Origin: Streptacidiphilus anmyonensis
Lineage (GTDB): Bacteria; Actinomycetota; Actinomycetes; Streptomycetales; Streptomycetaceae
DNA length: 64,000 bases
Assembly (NCBI RefSeq): GCF_000787855.1
Contig: NZ_BBPQ01000016.1
Span: 56,973-120,972 of the forward strand
Direction: 5' to 3'
Part shown: positions 24,500 to 37,132 of the stretch, piece by piece
How positions within the stretch are numbered: position 1 is the stretch's first letter
Layout of the letters: every line of letters begins with the position of its first letter
Made by a program: the position numbers and the translations under genes
The notes under the pieces: model-generated
Told to the model about the DNA's origin: nothing
The model's input: the letters and a program-made list of their open reading frames with translations, nothing else
Database searches by the model: none

Positions 24500-24505
24500 T
24501 GTCAA
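24500..24505 (-). promoter_or_regulatory. -35-like TTGACA upstream of efp
   Basis: A consensus TTGACA lies in the 97-base gap between the aminopeptidase-P-like gene and efp. The region around it is AT-richer than its surroundings. I could not settle on a good -10 at 17-18 bases. It probably marks a separate efp promoter. Confidence 0.35.
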
Positions 24506-24547
24506 GGAACCAAGTCGCGTGTCCTGCGGCCCCGGGCGGACCCGGAA

Positions 24548-25633
24548 TCACAGGGCGAGGAGCTCCTTGGTCGTGATGGTGAGCAGCTCGGGCCCCCCGT
24601 CCTCGGAAGGACGGACGACGAGCGTGTCCTCGATCCGGACCCCGCCGCGCCCCGGGAGCGCTACCCCCAGACCGACAGTGACCGGCACACGGTTCTCAAG
24701 CTTACCGAATTCGCCAGGCCACGGTTCCAAGGCCCCAGGGCGCGGCTCCTCGTCGACATCCAGGCCGACGCCGTGCCCCACCCCCTCGTCCAGCTCGGGC
24801 GGGTACCCGCGCGCCTCCAGCTCCCGGCCCGCCGCCCGCGCGCAGTCGTCCAGCGAGGCGCCGACGCCCAGGGCCTCGCGGGCGGCGCGCTGCGCCGCGA
24901 AGACGATCGAGTGGAGCTCCACCTGCCACTCCTGCGGCGCGAGCCCGACCACGAACGTGCGCGTCGCGCAGGACCGGTAGCCCCGGTAGCAGGCGCCGAG
25001 GGAGACGGTGAGGAAGTCCCCCTCCTCCACCCTGCGGTCCCCCGGCAGGTGCCGGGCCCGCCCCGAGTGGTCCCCCGCGCCGACGCGGACCGGGAACGCC
25101 GGTCCGTCCGCGCCGTGGTCGACCATCCGCCGCTCCAGCTCCATCGCGAGGTGCCGCTCGCTGCGGCCCACCAGGATCGACTCCAGCAGCTCGCCCAGCG
25201 CTTGGTCCGCGATCTCCGCGGCGATCCGCAGGCAGCCGAGCTCCTGCTCGTCCTTGACGACCCTGAGCTGCTCCACCGAATGGTGCAGGTCCCGCAGTCG
25301 GCAGCGCGCAGCCTCCGAGACGGCCCGGTGCCGGGCGACGGTCAGGTCGTGCTCCTCCACCCCCAGCAGCTCCGCGGTCGCGGCGTGCGCCGCGGCGACG
25401 GCGGGATCCTGCCCGGGGACCAGGACCAGCTCCTCCAGTCCCTCCTCCCGCTCCCGCGCCGCGTGCGACACGCAGATCAGCGCGCGGTCGCGCTCCAGCA
25501 GGAGCGCTTCCGCGTCGGGCACGCCGGTCAGCCAGCGCACGTTCGCGGGCGCGCTCACCAGCGCGGCGTCGACGCCTGCACCACTGCAACGCTCACGCAG
25601 CCGCTCACGCCGCTCGGAGAACACCTCACCCAT
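24548..25633 (-). CDS. M24 aminopeptidase P-like protein with degraded metal site
   Basis: This 361-residue protein has the creatinase N-domain and the pita-bread C-domain of family M24 (Xaa-Pro aminopeptidases). Of the five usual metal ligands only two remain: His287 (GHGVGLDVDE) and Glu335 (GVRIEDT). The two aspartates are replaced by Ser211 (TVSLGA) and Cys222 (SCATRTF), and the first glutamate by Gly321 (VTVGLG). It is unlikely to be a normal two-metal peptidase. Streptomycete homologues next to efp also look altered, so loss may be old and a binding role is possible. A TAGCCT -10 lies about six bases before the ATG, suggesting a leaderless message. Confidence 0.88.
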   Translation of the reverse strand: MGEVFSERRERLRERCSGAGVDAALVSAPANVRWLTGVPDAEALLLERDRALICVSHAAREREEGLEELVLVPGQDPAVAAAHAATAELLGVEEHDLTVARHRAVSEAARCRLRDLHHSVEQLRVVKDEQELGCLRIAAEIADQALGELLESILVGRSERHLAMELERRMVDHGADGPAFPVRVGAGDHSGRARHLPGDRRVEEGDFLTVSLGACYRGYRSCATRTFVVGLAPQEWQVELHSIVFAAQRAAREALGVGASLDDCARAAGRELEARGYPPELDEGVGHGVGLDVDEEPRPGALEPWPGEFGKLENRVPVTVGLGVALPGRGGVRIEDTLVVRPSEDGGPELLTITTKELLAL

Positions 25634-25696
25634 GCTCCGAGGCTAGGCGCGGCCGCGCGTTACCGCCTGTCGGGACCCATCCGGCACATCGGTCAC

Positions 25697-25832
25697 TCGC
25701 ACCATCCCCAGGGGCGTGAGGCTGAACTGATGCACAGCTCTTCTCGCGCCCACGCCGGGGGCGCCTCCCGGCCGTAGGCTGCGGGAGGAGCCGCACACCA
25801 GCAGAGCCCCGCGCCCCTGGGGTGGTGCGACT
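25697..25832. repeat. Dispersed intergenic inverted repeat, copy B
   Basis: The arms TCGCACCATCCCCAGGGGCG (25697 on) and its near reverse complement ending at 25832 enclose the family core at 25743-25790 in the opposite orientation to copy A. The repeat separates the P-loop gene from the aminopeptidase-P-like gene, both on the minus strand, and may end transcription coming from the shikimate operon. Confidence 0.75.
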
Positions 25833-25835
25833 GAC

Positions 25836-26534
25836 TCAACGTCGCTGCAATGCCTGCGCCAGGACGGAGTCGAGGGCGGCCGCCGTCGAGGGGATGTCCA
25901 GGCGGGAGTTGTCGATGATGGGGAGGCCGGAGCCGTACCAGCCGGACATGCGGCCGTGGATCGCGGCCACCTGTTCGTCCGGCAGCCTGCGGTTGCCGCT
26001 GCGCTGAGCGTTGCGGGCCAGGACCACGTCGAGGCCCGGCAGCAGGACGACGGGGGTCAACTGCGGGCCCACGTGCCGCTTCCAGCCGCCCAGCCCCACG
26101 GCCGGGAAATCCGGGAAGACGGCGTCGTCGATGATGCAGGAGATGCCGTTGACGAGGTAGTTGCGCGCCGCGAACCCACAGGTCCTGCGGGCCAGGCGGT
26201 ACTGGCCCTCGGACTGGTCGTTCCAGCCGGCCTGGGGGCTGGCGAAGCCCGCGCGGACCCATTCGCGCACGTCGTCGAGACTGACGTGCGCGGTGGGGGT
26301 CGGCCGCCGGTCGGCCCAGTAGCGGGCGACGGAGGTCTTGCCCGCGCCCGCGGGGCCGATGAGGAGGACCGCGAGCGGACCCGGCGCCCCGGGCGGCCCC
26401 GCAGGCGAGGGCAGCACGAACTGACCCGTCGCCGCCGACTCCGGCAGCGCCCGCAGCGACAGCGTGGCGCGCGGCGGCCCCGCCGCCGGAGGCGGCAGGC
26501 TGCCGCCGTAGTAGCCGCTCTGGCCCTCTGACAT
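25836..26534 (-). CDS. P-loop NTPase of zeta-toxin/kinase-like type, unknown function
   Basis: This 232-residue protein has a Walker A motif, LLIGPAGAGKTSVARYWADRR, at about residues 57-77, after a Pro/Gly/Ala-rich flexible N-terminus. HVSLDDVREWVRAG, then a hydrophobic strand GISCIIDDAVFPD (possible Walker B) and ARNAQRSGNRRLPDEQVAAIHGRMSGWYGSGLPIIDNS follow. The last part resembles the lid and adenine-binding end of small-molecule kinases, phosphotransferases or zeta toxins. The substrate is unknown. The ATG at 26534 has GGGAGGTG upstream. It lies 47 bases after aroQ in the same direction and may be co-transcribed with the shikimate genes. Confidence 0.8.
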   Translation of the reverse strand: MSEGQSGYYGGSLPPPAAGPPRATLSLRALPESAATGQFVLPSPAGPPGAPGPLAVLLIGPAGAGKTSVARYWADRRPTPTAHVSLDDVREWVRAGFASPQAGWNDQSEGQYRLARRTCGFAARNYLVNGISCIIDDAVFPDFPAVGLGGWKRHVGPQLTPVVLLPGLDVVLARNAQRSGNRRLPDEQVAAIHGRMSGWYGSGLPIIDNSRLDIPSTAAALDSVLAQALQRR

Positions 26535-26581
26535 CCGGTCACCTCCCGGAGGACGACGATACCGTCCCCCAGCAGGAACGA

Positions 26582-27012
26582 TCACTGCTCGGCGAGGGCC
26601 CGCAGCGCCAACTCGTACGATCCGATGCCGAACCCGGCGATCGTGCCGCTCGCCACCGCCGAGATCACCGAGGTGTGGCGGAACTCCTCGCGCGCGTGCG
26701 GATTGGAGATGTGCACCTCGATCAGCGGCGCGGTCCGCTGCGACGCGGCGTCCCGCATGCCGTAGGAGTAGTGGGTGAACGCACCGGGGTTGATCACGAC
26801 GGGGAGCCTGCCGTCGGCCGCCTCGTGCAGCCAGCGGATCATCTCGCCCTCGTCGTTGGTCTCCCGGACGTCGACCTCGAAGCCCAGCTCCGCGCCGAGC
26901 TTGGTGCAGCGCTCGACCAGGCCGGCGTACGACGTCGAGCCGTAGACGTCCGGCTCGCGGGAGCCGAGACGGCCCAGGTTCGGACCGTTCAGCACCAGGA
27001 CCTTCCGCGGCA

Positions 27013-27013
<1 letters not shown>
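26582..27013 (-). CDS. aroQ: Type II 3-dehydroquinate dehydratase
   Basis: This 143-residue enzyme forms dodecamers and dehydrates 3-dehydroquinate to 3-dehydroshikimate in the cytoplasm. Family motifs are [19 protein letters not shown] with the catalytic tyrosine, [16 protein letters not shown], and [15 protein letters not shown] with the catalytic histidine. The ATG overlaps the aroB stop (TGATG), so translation is coupled. It is the last core gene of the aroC-aroK-aroB-aroQ run. Confidence 0.97.
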
Positions 27014-29800
<2,787 letters not shown>

Positions 29801-29928
29801 GGGTGTGCTCCTATCCCGAAAGTGCGGATCCCTTACCGGCGATCCTCCCACGTCGCAGGGGCAAGGGCAGAATCCGTCCAGCAAGTGAGCCCTTCAGGGG
29901 CGCGGGGGATTCTGCAGGCGAGGAGCCA

Positions 29929-30107
29929 TGCACGATCCAGGGGCGCGGGGAACTGCGCGACAAGCCACCCCAGGAGCTGAGTCACCGAACGCGCAGGGTC
30001 ATCCGCACGCCGGTGGTTGCTCACGCCCACGCTGGGGGCACCTCCCGGCCGAAGGCTGGGGGAGGAGTGGCATATCGGCAGAGCCTCGCGCCCCTGGATC
30101 GTGCAAC
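29929..30107. repeat. Dispersed intergenic inverted repeat, copy C
   Basis: The left arm TGCACGATCCAGGGGCGCGG (29929 on) pairs with the right arm ending near 30107. The family core lies at 30021-30067 in the orientation of copy B, and a truncated extra arm (CAGGGGCGCGGGG) lies near 29895. The 306-base gap between aroC and aroE holds this element and no gene. Confidence 0.8.
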
Positions 30108-30931
30108 TACAGGGCCGCCTGCCCCGCCGCGCGCATCGCGGCGACCACGTCCGCGTCGTCCAGACCGGTGAAGGCGCGGAACTGCAGCACCGCCTGGTGC
30201 ACCAGGAGGTCGAGCCCGCCCAGGACGACGCCGTCACGCCGCTGCCACGCCGCCGCCAGCGGCGTCGGCCACGGGTGGTAGAGGACGTCGAACAGCGCGC
30301 CCGGTTCGTCCGGCACCGCGTCGGCGAGATGGTCCGTCGCGCCCACGGGCGTGGTCGAGATCACCAGCTCCGCGTCGAAGGCCATCGACGCGCGGTCCCA
30401 CTCCTCCGGGACGACGTCCACACCGAGCCGCTCGCCGAGCGCCCGCATCTGCGCCGCGCGCTCGGGCCCGCGCACGAAGGCGAGCACGGGGCCGTCGCAG
30501 ACCTGCCCGAGCGCGGCCAGCGCGGAGGAGGCCGTCGCCCCCGCTCCGAGGACCGCCGCGCTGCGGACCTTCTCCACACCGCGCTCGCGCAACGCCGCGA
30601 CGAGGCCGGGCACGTCGGTGTTGTCGCCGGTGCGGCGGCCGTCCGGGTGGAAGACGACGGTGTTGACCGCGTCCACGGCCAGCGCGCCCGCCGAGACCTC
30701 GTCCAGCAGCGGGATCACCGCGCGCTTCAGCGGCATGGTGAGCGAGAGACCGGCCCAGCCCTCGCCCTCCACGTCGAGGCCGGAGAGGAACCCCGGCAGC
30801 CCGGCCTCGTCCACCTCGAAGCGGCCGTACTGCCACTCCCCTTCCAGGCCGAGCGCCGCGTACGCGGCGTTGTGCAGCGCCGGCGAGAGCGAGTGCGCGA
30901 TCGGCGATCCGAGGACCGCAGCCCGCCTCAC
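30107..30931 (-). CDS. aroE: Shikimate dehydrogenase
   Basis: This 274-residue NADP-dependent enzyme reduces 3-dehydroshikimate. The substrate pocket SPIAHSLSPALHNAAY, the catalytic lysine in LTMPLKR, NTDVPG, the NADP fold VLGAGATASSALAAL and the C-terminal GLDLLVHQAV are present. The GTG start overlaps the mltG stop (GTGA). Confidence 0.96.
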   Translation of the reverse strand: MRRAAVLGSPIAHSLSPALHNAAYAALGLEGEWQYGRFEVDEAGLPGFLSGLDVEGEGWAGLSLTMPLKRAVIPLLDEVSAGALAVDAVNTVVFHPDGRRTGDNTDVPGLVAALRERGVEKVRSAAVLGAGATASSALAALGQVCDGPVLAFVRGPERAAQMRALGERLGVDVVPEEWDRASMAFDAELVISTTPVGATDHLADAVPDEPGALFDVLYHPWPTPLAAAWQRRDGVVLGGLDLLVHQAVLQFRAFTGLDDADVVAAMRAAGQAAL

Positions 30932-32610
30932 TGGCACTGTCCCGAGGTGCGGTTGACGTTCTGGCCGTGCTTGGCGCAGTAGGCCTGGACGTCGTTGAGG
31001 AACTCGCTCCAGGTGGCGTCGAAACGGGTGTCGTTGGCGTCGACCGCCACGAAGTAGGCCCAGTTGCCCGGCGTGGGGTTCAGCACCGCCTGGATCGCGG
31101 CCTGGCCCGGGTTGTCGATGGGCGTCGGAGGCAGACCCTTGACGACGTAGGTGTTGTAGCCGCCCGCGGAGCTGGCCTTCTGCGCGTTGGTGAAGGTCTT
31201 GCTGTTCAGGTAGTACTGGAGCGGGGTGTCCAGTTCCAGCCGTCCCCAGGTGACGTTGGTGTTGAGGCGGTTGTACAGGACGCGCGCGATCTTGCCGAAG
31301 TCGGCGACGTTGTTGCCCTCCGCCTGGAGGATGCTCGCCTCCTTCAGCACGTCGTAGGCGTTGTTGAGGTTGGCGCCCTTGCCGGCCGTGGCGAGGTTGA
31401 GCGACTGGATCTCGCTGTTGGCCTGGGTCACCATCTGCTTGAGCAGGTCGACCGGCTTCATGCCCTTGGAGATCGAGTAGCGCGCCGGCCACAGGAAGCC
31501 CTCGGGGTTGCCGTTCGCCTCGGACGGCAGCCCGAGCTGGGAGACGTCGTCCTTGGCGGCCTTGGCCGTGGTGCCCGGGGCCACCTTGAGCGCCTGGTCG
31601 ACCTTGGTGTAGATCGACTTGGCCGTCATGCCCTCCGGGATGATGACCACCTCGCCGCCCGCCTGCGCCTCCAGCTCCTTCAGTGCGGAGGCCGCCGACA
31701 TCTTCAGCTTCAGGGTGTAGAAGCCGGGCTGGATGGTGGAGGCGTTCTTGACGTCCCCGTTGTAGGCGTCGACGAACGCCTGCGCGGTCTCCACGACACC
31801 GGCGGTCTTCAGCGTGTTGGCGATGGTCCAGCCGGTCGCGCCGTCCGGGATCTGTACCTGTACTTCGGTGGTGCCATCGCCGGTGAAGTCCGCGGGCGCG
31901 CCGTAGTGGCTCTCGTAGTACGTGTAGCCGAAGTACCCGCCGCCGCCGATCAGGCCCAGCAGCAGCACCGTGACGCCGAGGCAGGCGACGCCGCTGCGCT
32001 TGCGCTCCTTGCGGCCCTTGGCGAAGTCCTTGCGCCGCCCGGTGCGGCTTTCGTCCTCGTCGGAGAGGAACGGGACGTACTCCTCCTCGCCGTCCTCGCG
32101 CTCCTCGACGTAGACGTCGTCGTCGGAGTAGCCGTCGGCGCCGTGCACGTCCCCGACGGGCGCCTCGCCGCGCGCCTCGGCCTCGAGCTTCGCGGCCTCC
32201 GCGACCCAGTCGATCCCGTCCGGCCCCGGGCCGGACGGAGGGGGGTTCTGCGGACGCGGGCGCTGCGGCGGCTGCGGCGGCTGCGGGACGGGCGGCTGCT
32301 GGCCGTACGGCGCCTGCTGCTGACCCGGGTACGGCTGCTGCGGCTGACCGTAGGGCGCCTGGGGCTGCCGGCCCGGCTGCCCGTACGGCGCCTGGGGCTG
32401 ACCGGGGTACACCGGCTGCTGCCCGGTGCCGTAGGGGTCCTGCGGGTATCCGGGGTACTGCGGCTGGCCGTAGGGGTACGGCTGCTGGGGCTGCTGCGGT
32501 TGCTGCGGTCCGTAAGGGTGAGGACCCTGCGGCGGGTATCCGCCCTGCGCTCCGTACGAGCCGGCCTGGCCCCACGGTTCGGAGCCGTAGCCCCGGCCCT
32601 GGTCGGTCAT
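30928..32610 (-). CDS. mltG: Endolytic murein transglycosylase MltG
   Basis: This 560-residue protein has a long cytoplasmic N-terminus (about residues 1-130) rich in Gln, Pro, Gly and Tyr with repeated PYGQPQ-like units. An acidic stretch, a basic stop and a single membrane helix near residues 195-220 (GVTVLLLGLIGGGGYFG) follow, then the extracytoplasmic YceG domain with the catalytic Glu in EASILQAEGN. MltG cleaves nascent peptidoglycan glycan strands and limits their length. The ATG at 32610 has GAGGGG upstream. It is coupled to aroE by a GTGA overlap, as in other streptomycetes. Confidence 0.95.
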   Translation of the reverse strand: MTDQGRGYGSEPWGQAGSYGAQGGYPPQGPHPYGPQQPQQPQQPYPYGQPQYPGYPQDPYGTGQQPVYPGQPQAPYGQPGRQPQAPYGQPQQPYPGQQQAPYGQQPPVPQPPQPPQRPRPQNPPPSGPGPDGIDWVAEAAKLEAEARGEAPVGDVHGADGYSDDDVYVEEREDGEEEYVPFLSDEDESRTGRRKDFAKGRKERKRSGVACLGVTVLLLGLIGGGGYFGYTYYESHYGAPADFTGDGTTEVQVQIPDGATGWTIANTLKTAGVVETAQAFVDAYNGDVKNASTIQPGFYTLKLKMSAASALKELEAQAGGEVVIIPEGMTAKSIYTKVDQALKVAPGTTAKAAKDDVSQLGLPSEANGNPEGFLWPARYSISKGMKPVDLLKQMVTQANSEIQSLNLATAGKGANLNNAYDVLKEASILQAEGNNVADFGKIARVLYNRLNTNVTWGRLELDTPLQYYLNSKTFTNAQKASSAGGYNTYVVKGLPPTPIDNPGQAAIQAVLNPTPGNWAYFVAVDANDTRFDATWSEFLNDVQAYCAKHGQNVNRTSGQCQ

Positions 32611-32777
32611 GCGTCCCCTCGGATTCGGCGGATATCGGCAGGTGGGTTCGCTGCTGTGATTCGAACCGGCGTGCCCATGGGCCCGCGTGGACGGAACGTT
32701 ACCCGACCGACGCCGAACCGGCTCCGATGGGCACGTCCGCAGCACGCGAGCTTCACGACACGTCGCTCACAGTGACG

Positions 32778-32807
32778 AAGGGGGCCCACCGGACGGTGGA
32801 CCCCCTT
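32778..32807 (-). terminator. Hairpin between ruvX and mltG
   Basis: AAGGGGG pairs with CCCCCTT, and CCACC with GGTGG, around a GGAC loop. It follows ruvX on the minus strand and may separate the alaS-ruvX transcript from mltG. Confidence 0.65.
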
Positions 32808-32822
32808 GAATTCGGCGTCAGC

Positions 32823-33290
32823 CTACAGCCCCTCGGCGGCCGGTTGGACGGTTTCGCCCGGAGGACGTCCGCTCGTCTTCTCCGTCTCCAGCGCGCTCTG
32901 CAGGATGACCACGGCCGCGGCCTGGTCGATCCGGGAGCGACCCTGCTTGGACTTCACCCCGGCGGCGCGCATGCCGGCCGTCGCGGTGACCGTCGTCATC
33001 CGCTCGTCGACCAGCCGCACCGGCACCGGGTACACCCGGCCGGCCAGCTGGGCCGCGTAGTCGCGGACCTTGGCCGCCGCCGGGCCCTCGCGCCCGCTGA
33101 GCGAGCGCGGGAGCCCGACGACGACCTCGATCGCCTCGTACTCCTCGACGATGGCGGTGAGCCGTCCGAGCGACTTCTTACCCGCCGGGACCGTCTCCAC
33201 CGGGGTGGCCAGCAGCCCGTCGGGGTCGCAGCTCGCGACCCCGATCCGGGCGTCGCCGACGTCCACGGCGATCCGGCGTCCTCGACGCAT
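32823..33290 (-). CDS. ruvX: Holliday junction resolvase-like protein RuvX (YqgF)
   Basis: This 155-residue RNase H-fold protein has the first acidic site in IAVDVGDARIGVA, the second in LVDERMTT and the third in RIDQAAAV. YqgF/RuvX proteins act on branched nucleic acids or in rRNA 5' processing. The ATG at 33290 is preferred to an in-frame TTG three codons earlier because of the GAGG spacing. It lies 20 bases after alaS. Confidence 0.93.
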   Translation of the reverse strand: MRRGRRIAVDVGDARIGVASCDPDGLLATPVETVPAGKKSLGRLTAIVEEYEAIEVVVGLPRSLSGREGPAAAKVRDYAAQLAGRVYPVPVRLVDERMTTVTATAGMRAAGVKSKQGRSRIDQAAAVVILQSALETEKTSGRPPGETVQPAAEGL

Positions 33291-33310
33291 GGAACTCAAC
33301 GCCTCGCGCC

Positions 33311-35982
<2,672 letters not shown>

Positions 35983-35983
<1 letters not shown>

Positions 35984-36381
35984 TACAGGTCCTCATTCCG
36001 ATCGGGCTTGACAGGGGTGTTCTGCAGAGCGAGTGGCGCCCGTTCGTCGTCGACGGGCACGGGGGTGGTGCGCGCGCCGCCTGGCGGCAGCGCGGAGCGG
36101 ACGGCGGCGGCGCGCAGCACGCGGGCGTCCTCGGAGTAGCCGGGCGTCGCCAGCACGCTGCCGTCCAGGCCGAGTTGACGGTTCAGCTCGAGCTCGCGCT
36201 GGAGCATGCCGGCCCGTACCTCGTCCCTGAAGTTCCGCGCGGCGCGGCCGACTTCGAGCGACCCGAGGGCCGCGCCCTCGGCCAGGCTGCCCGGGGTGAG
36301 CGAACGCGCCACGCGGTTCGCCTTGTTGATGGTCCAGACGGTGGCGCCTGCGCCCACCGCCATCCAGAAGATCCTGCGCAT
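35983..36381 (-). CDS. DUF6167 family protein
   Basis: This 132-residue protein has one short N-terminal hydrophobic segment ([15 protein letters not shown]) followed by a soluble helical part with an amphipathic stretch. It matches the actinobacterial family found constantly between DUF948 and alaS. The function is unknown; a membrane-associated role alongside DUF948 is plausible. Translation is coupled to alaS by a one-base overlap. Confidence 0.88.
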
Positions 36382-36385
36382 CGGC

Positions 36386-36871
36386 TCAGCCCCTCCTTCC
36401 GAGGCCCACCAGGCGCAGCAGGCCGTTGCGACGCACCGTCGCCCGCTGCACCTCGGCCTTCACCATCCGCTCGATGATCTCCCGCTCCGACTGGTGCGGG
36501 ACGTACTTCTCGGGATGCCCGGCCGCGCGCTGCTTGGCCACCGCGCTGCGCACGCCGTAGCTGAACGCGGACAGCTTGACCAGGGGCCCGCCGAGGGTCG
36601 CGGCCATCGTGGAGGAGAGCGCCTGCGCGTTCGCGGCCGCGTCCTGCACGTCCGCGGTGATCGCGTCGACGCGCACGAGCTGGTCGTTGGCGGCGCGCAG
36701 CGTCTCCGCGGCCTCGTCGAGCAGCGGGAGGGCCTGCTCGGTCACCGTCTCGACCAGCGCGGTCGCCGCCCGCAGGGCCCGCGCGAGGCGCACCAGCACC
36801 ACGGCCAGGAGAGTGACCAGCACCGCCCAGAACACGGCGATGACGAGGCTCGCAACCTCTCCACCCGACAC
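36386..36871 (-). CDS. DUF948 domain-containing membrane protein
   Basis: This 161-residue protein has an N-terminal membrane helix (EVASLVIAVFWAVLVTLLAVVLV) and a long amphipathic helix, likely coiled coil, that ends in a basic tail. This is the DUF948 pattern. The GTG at 36871 has GAGGGAG seven bases before it. A TAGGGT -10 is visible at about 36913 on the minus strand, probably the promoter of the DUF948-DUF6167-alaS transcript. The function is unknown. Confidence 0.9.
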   Translation of the reverse strand: MSGGEVASLVIAVFWAVLVTLLAVVLVRLARALRAATALVETVTEQALPLLDEAAETLRAANDQLVRVDAITADVQDAAANAQALSSTMAATLGGPLVKLSAFSYGVRSAVAKQRAAGHPEKYVPHQSEREIIERMVKAEVQRATVRRNGLLRLVGLGRRG

Positions 36872-37132
36872 CTTGGCGCTCCCTCGCAGCAAAAGCTGGT
36901 CTATCTGCGAAACCCTATCGCGCCAGGAGGAGTAATCCCGACCTGACGACCGGCACGCCGACCTGGGGATCAGGCGGCCCGCGCGTCCGTACCACCGAAC
37001 CCGCGGTCGCGCCCGGGGAACGGCGGTTCCCGCCGCCCCGCGCGCCCGCGCGACGTAACCTACCGCGCAGTCAGCTCGTTGGGCCGTCCAGGGGAGCGTT
37101 CACCTCCGACGTTCCCCTCCGAAGGGGGTCCA

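Noticed and set aside
29801-30106. Small genes in the aroE-aroC gap
   Set aside because: All frames there translate the inverted repeat family, which has the same sequence in several non-coding gaps.
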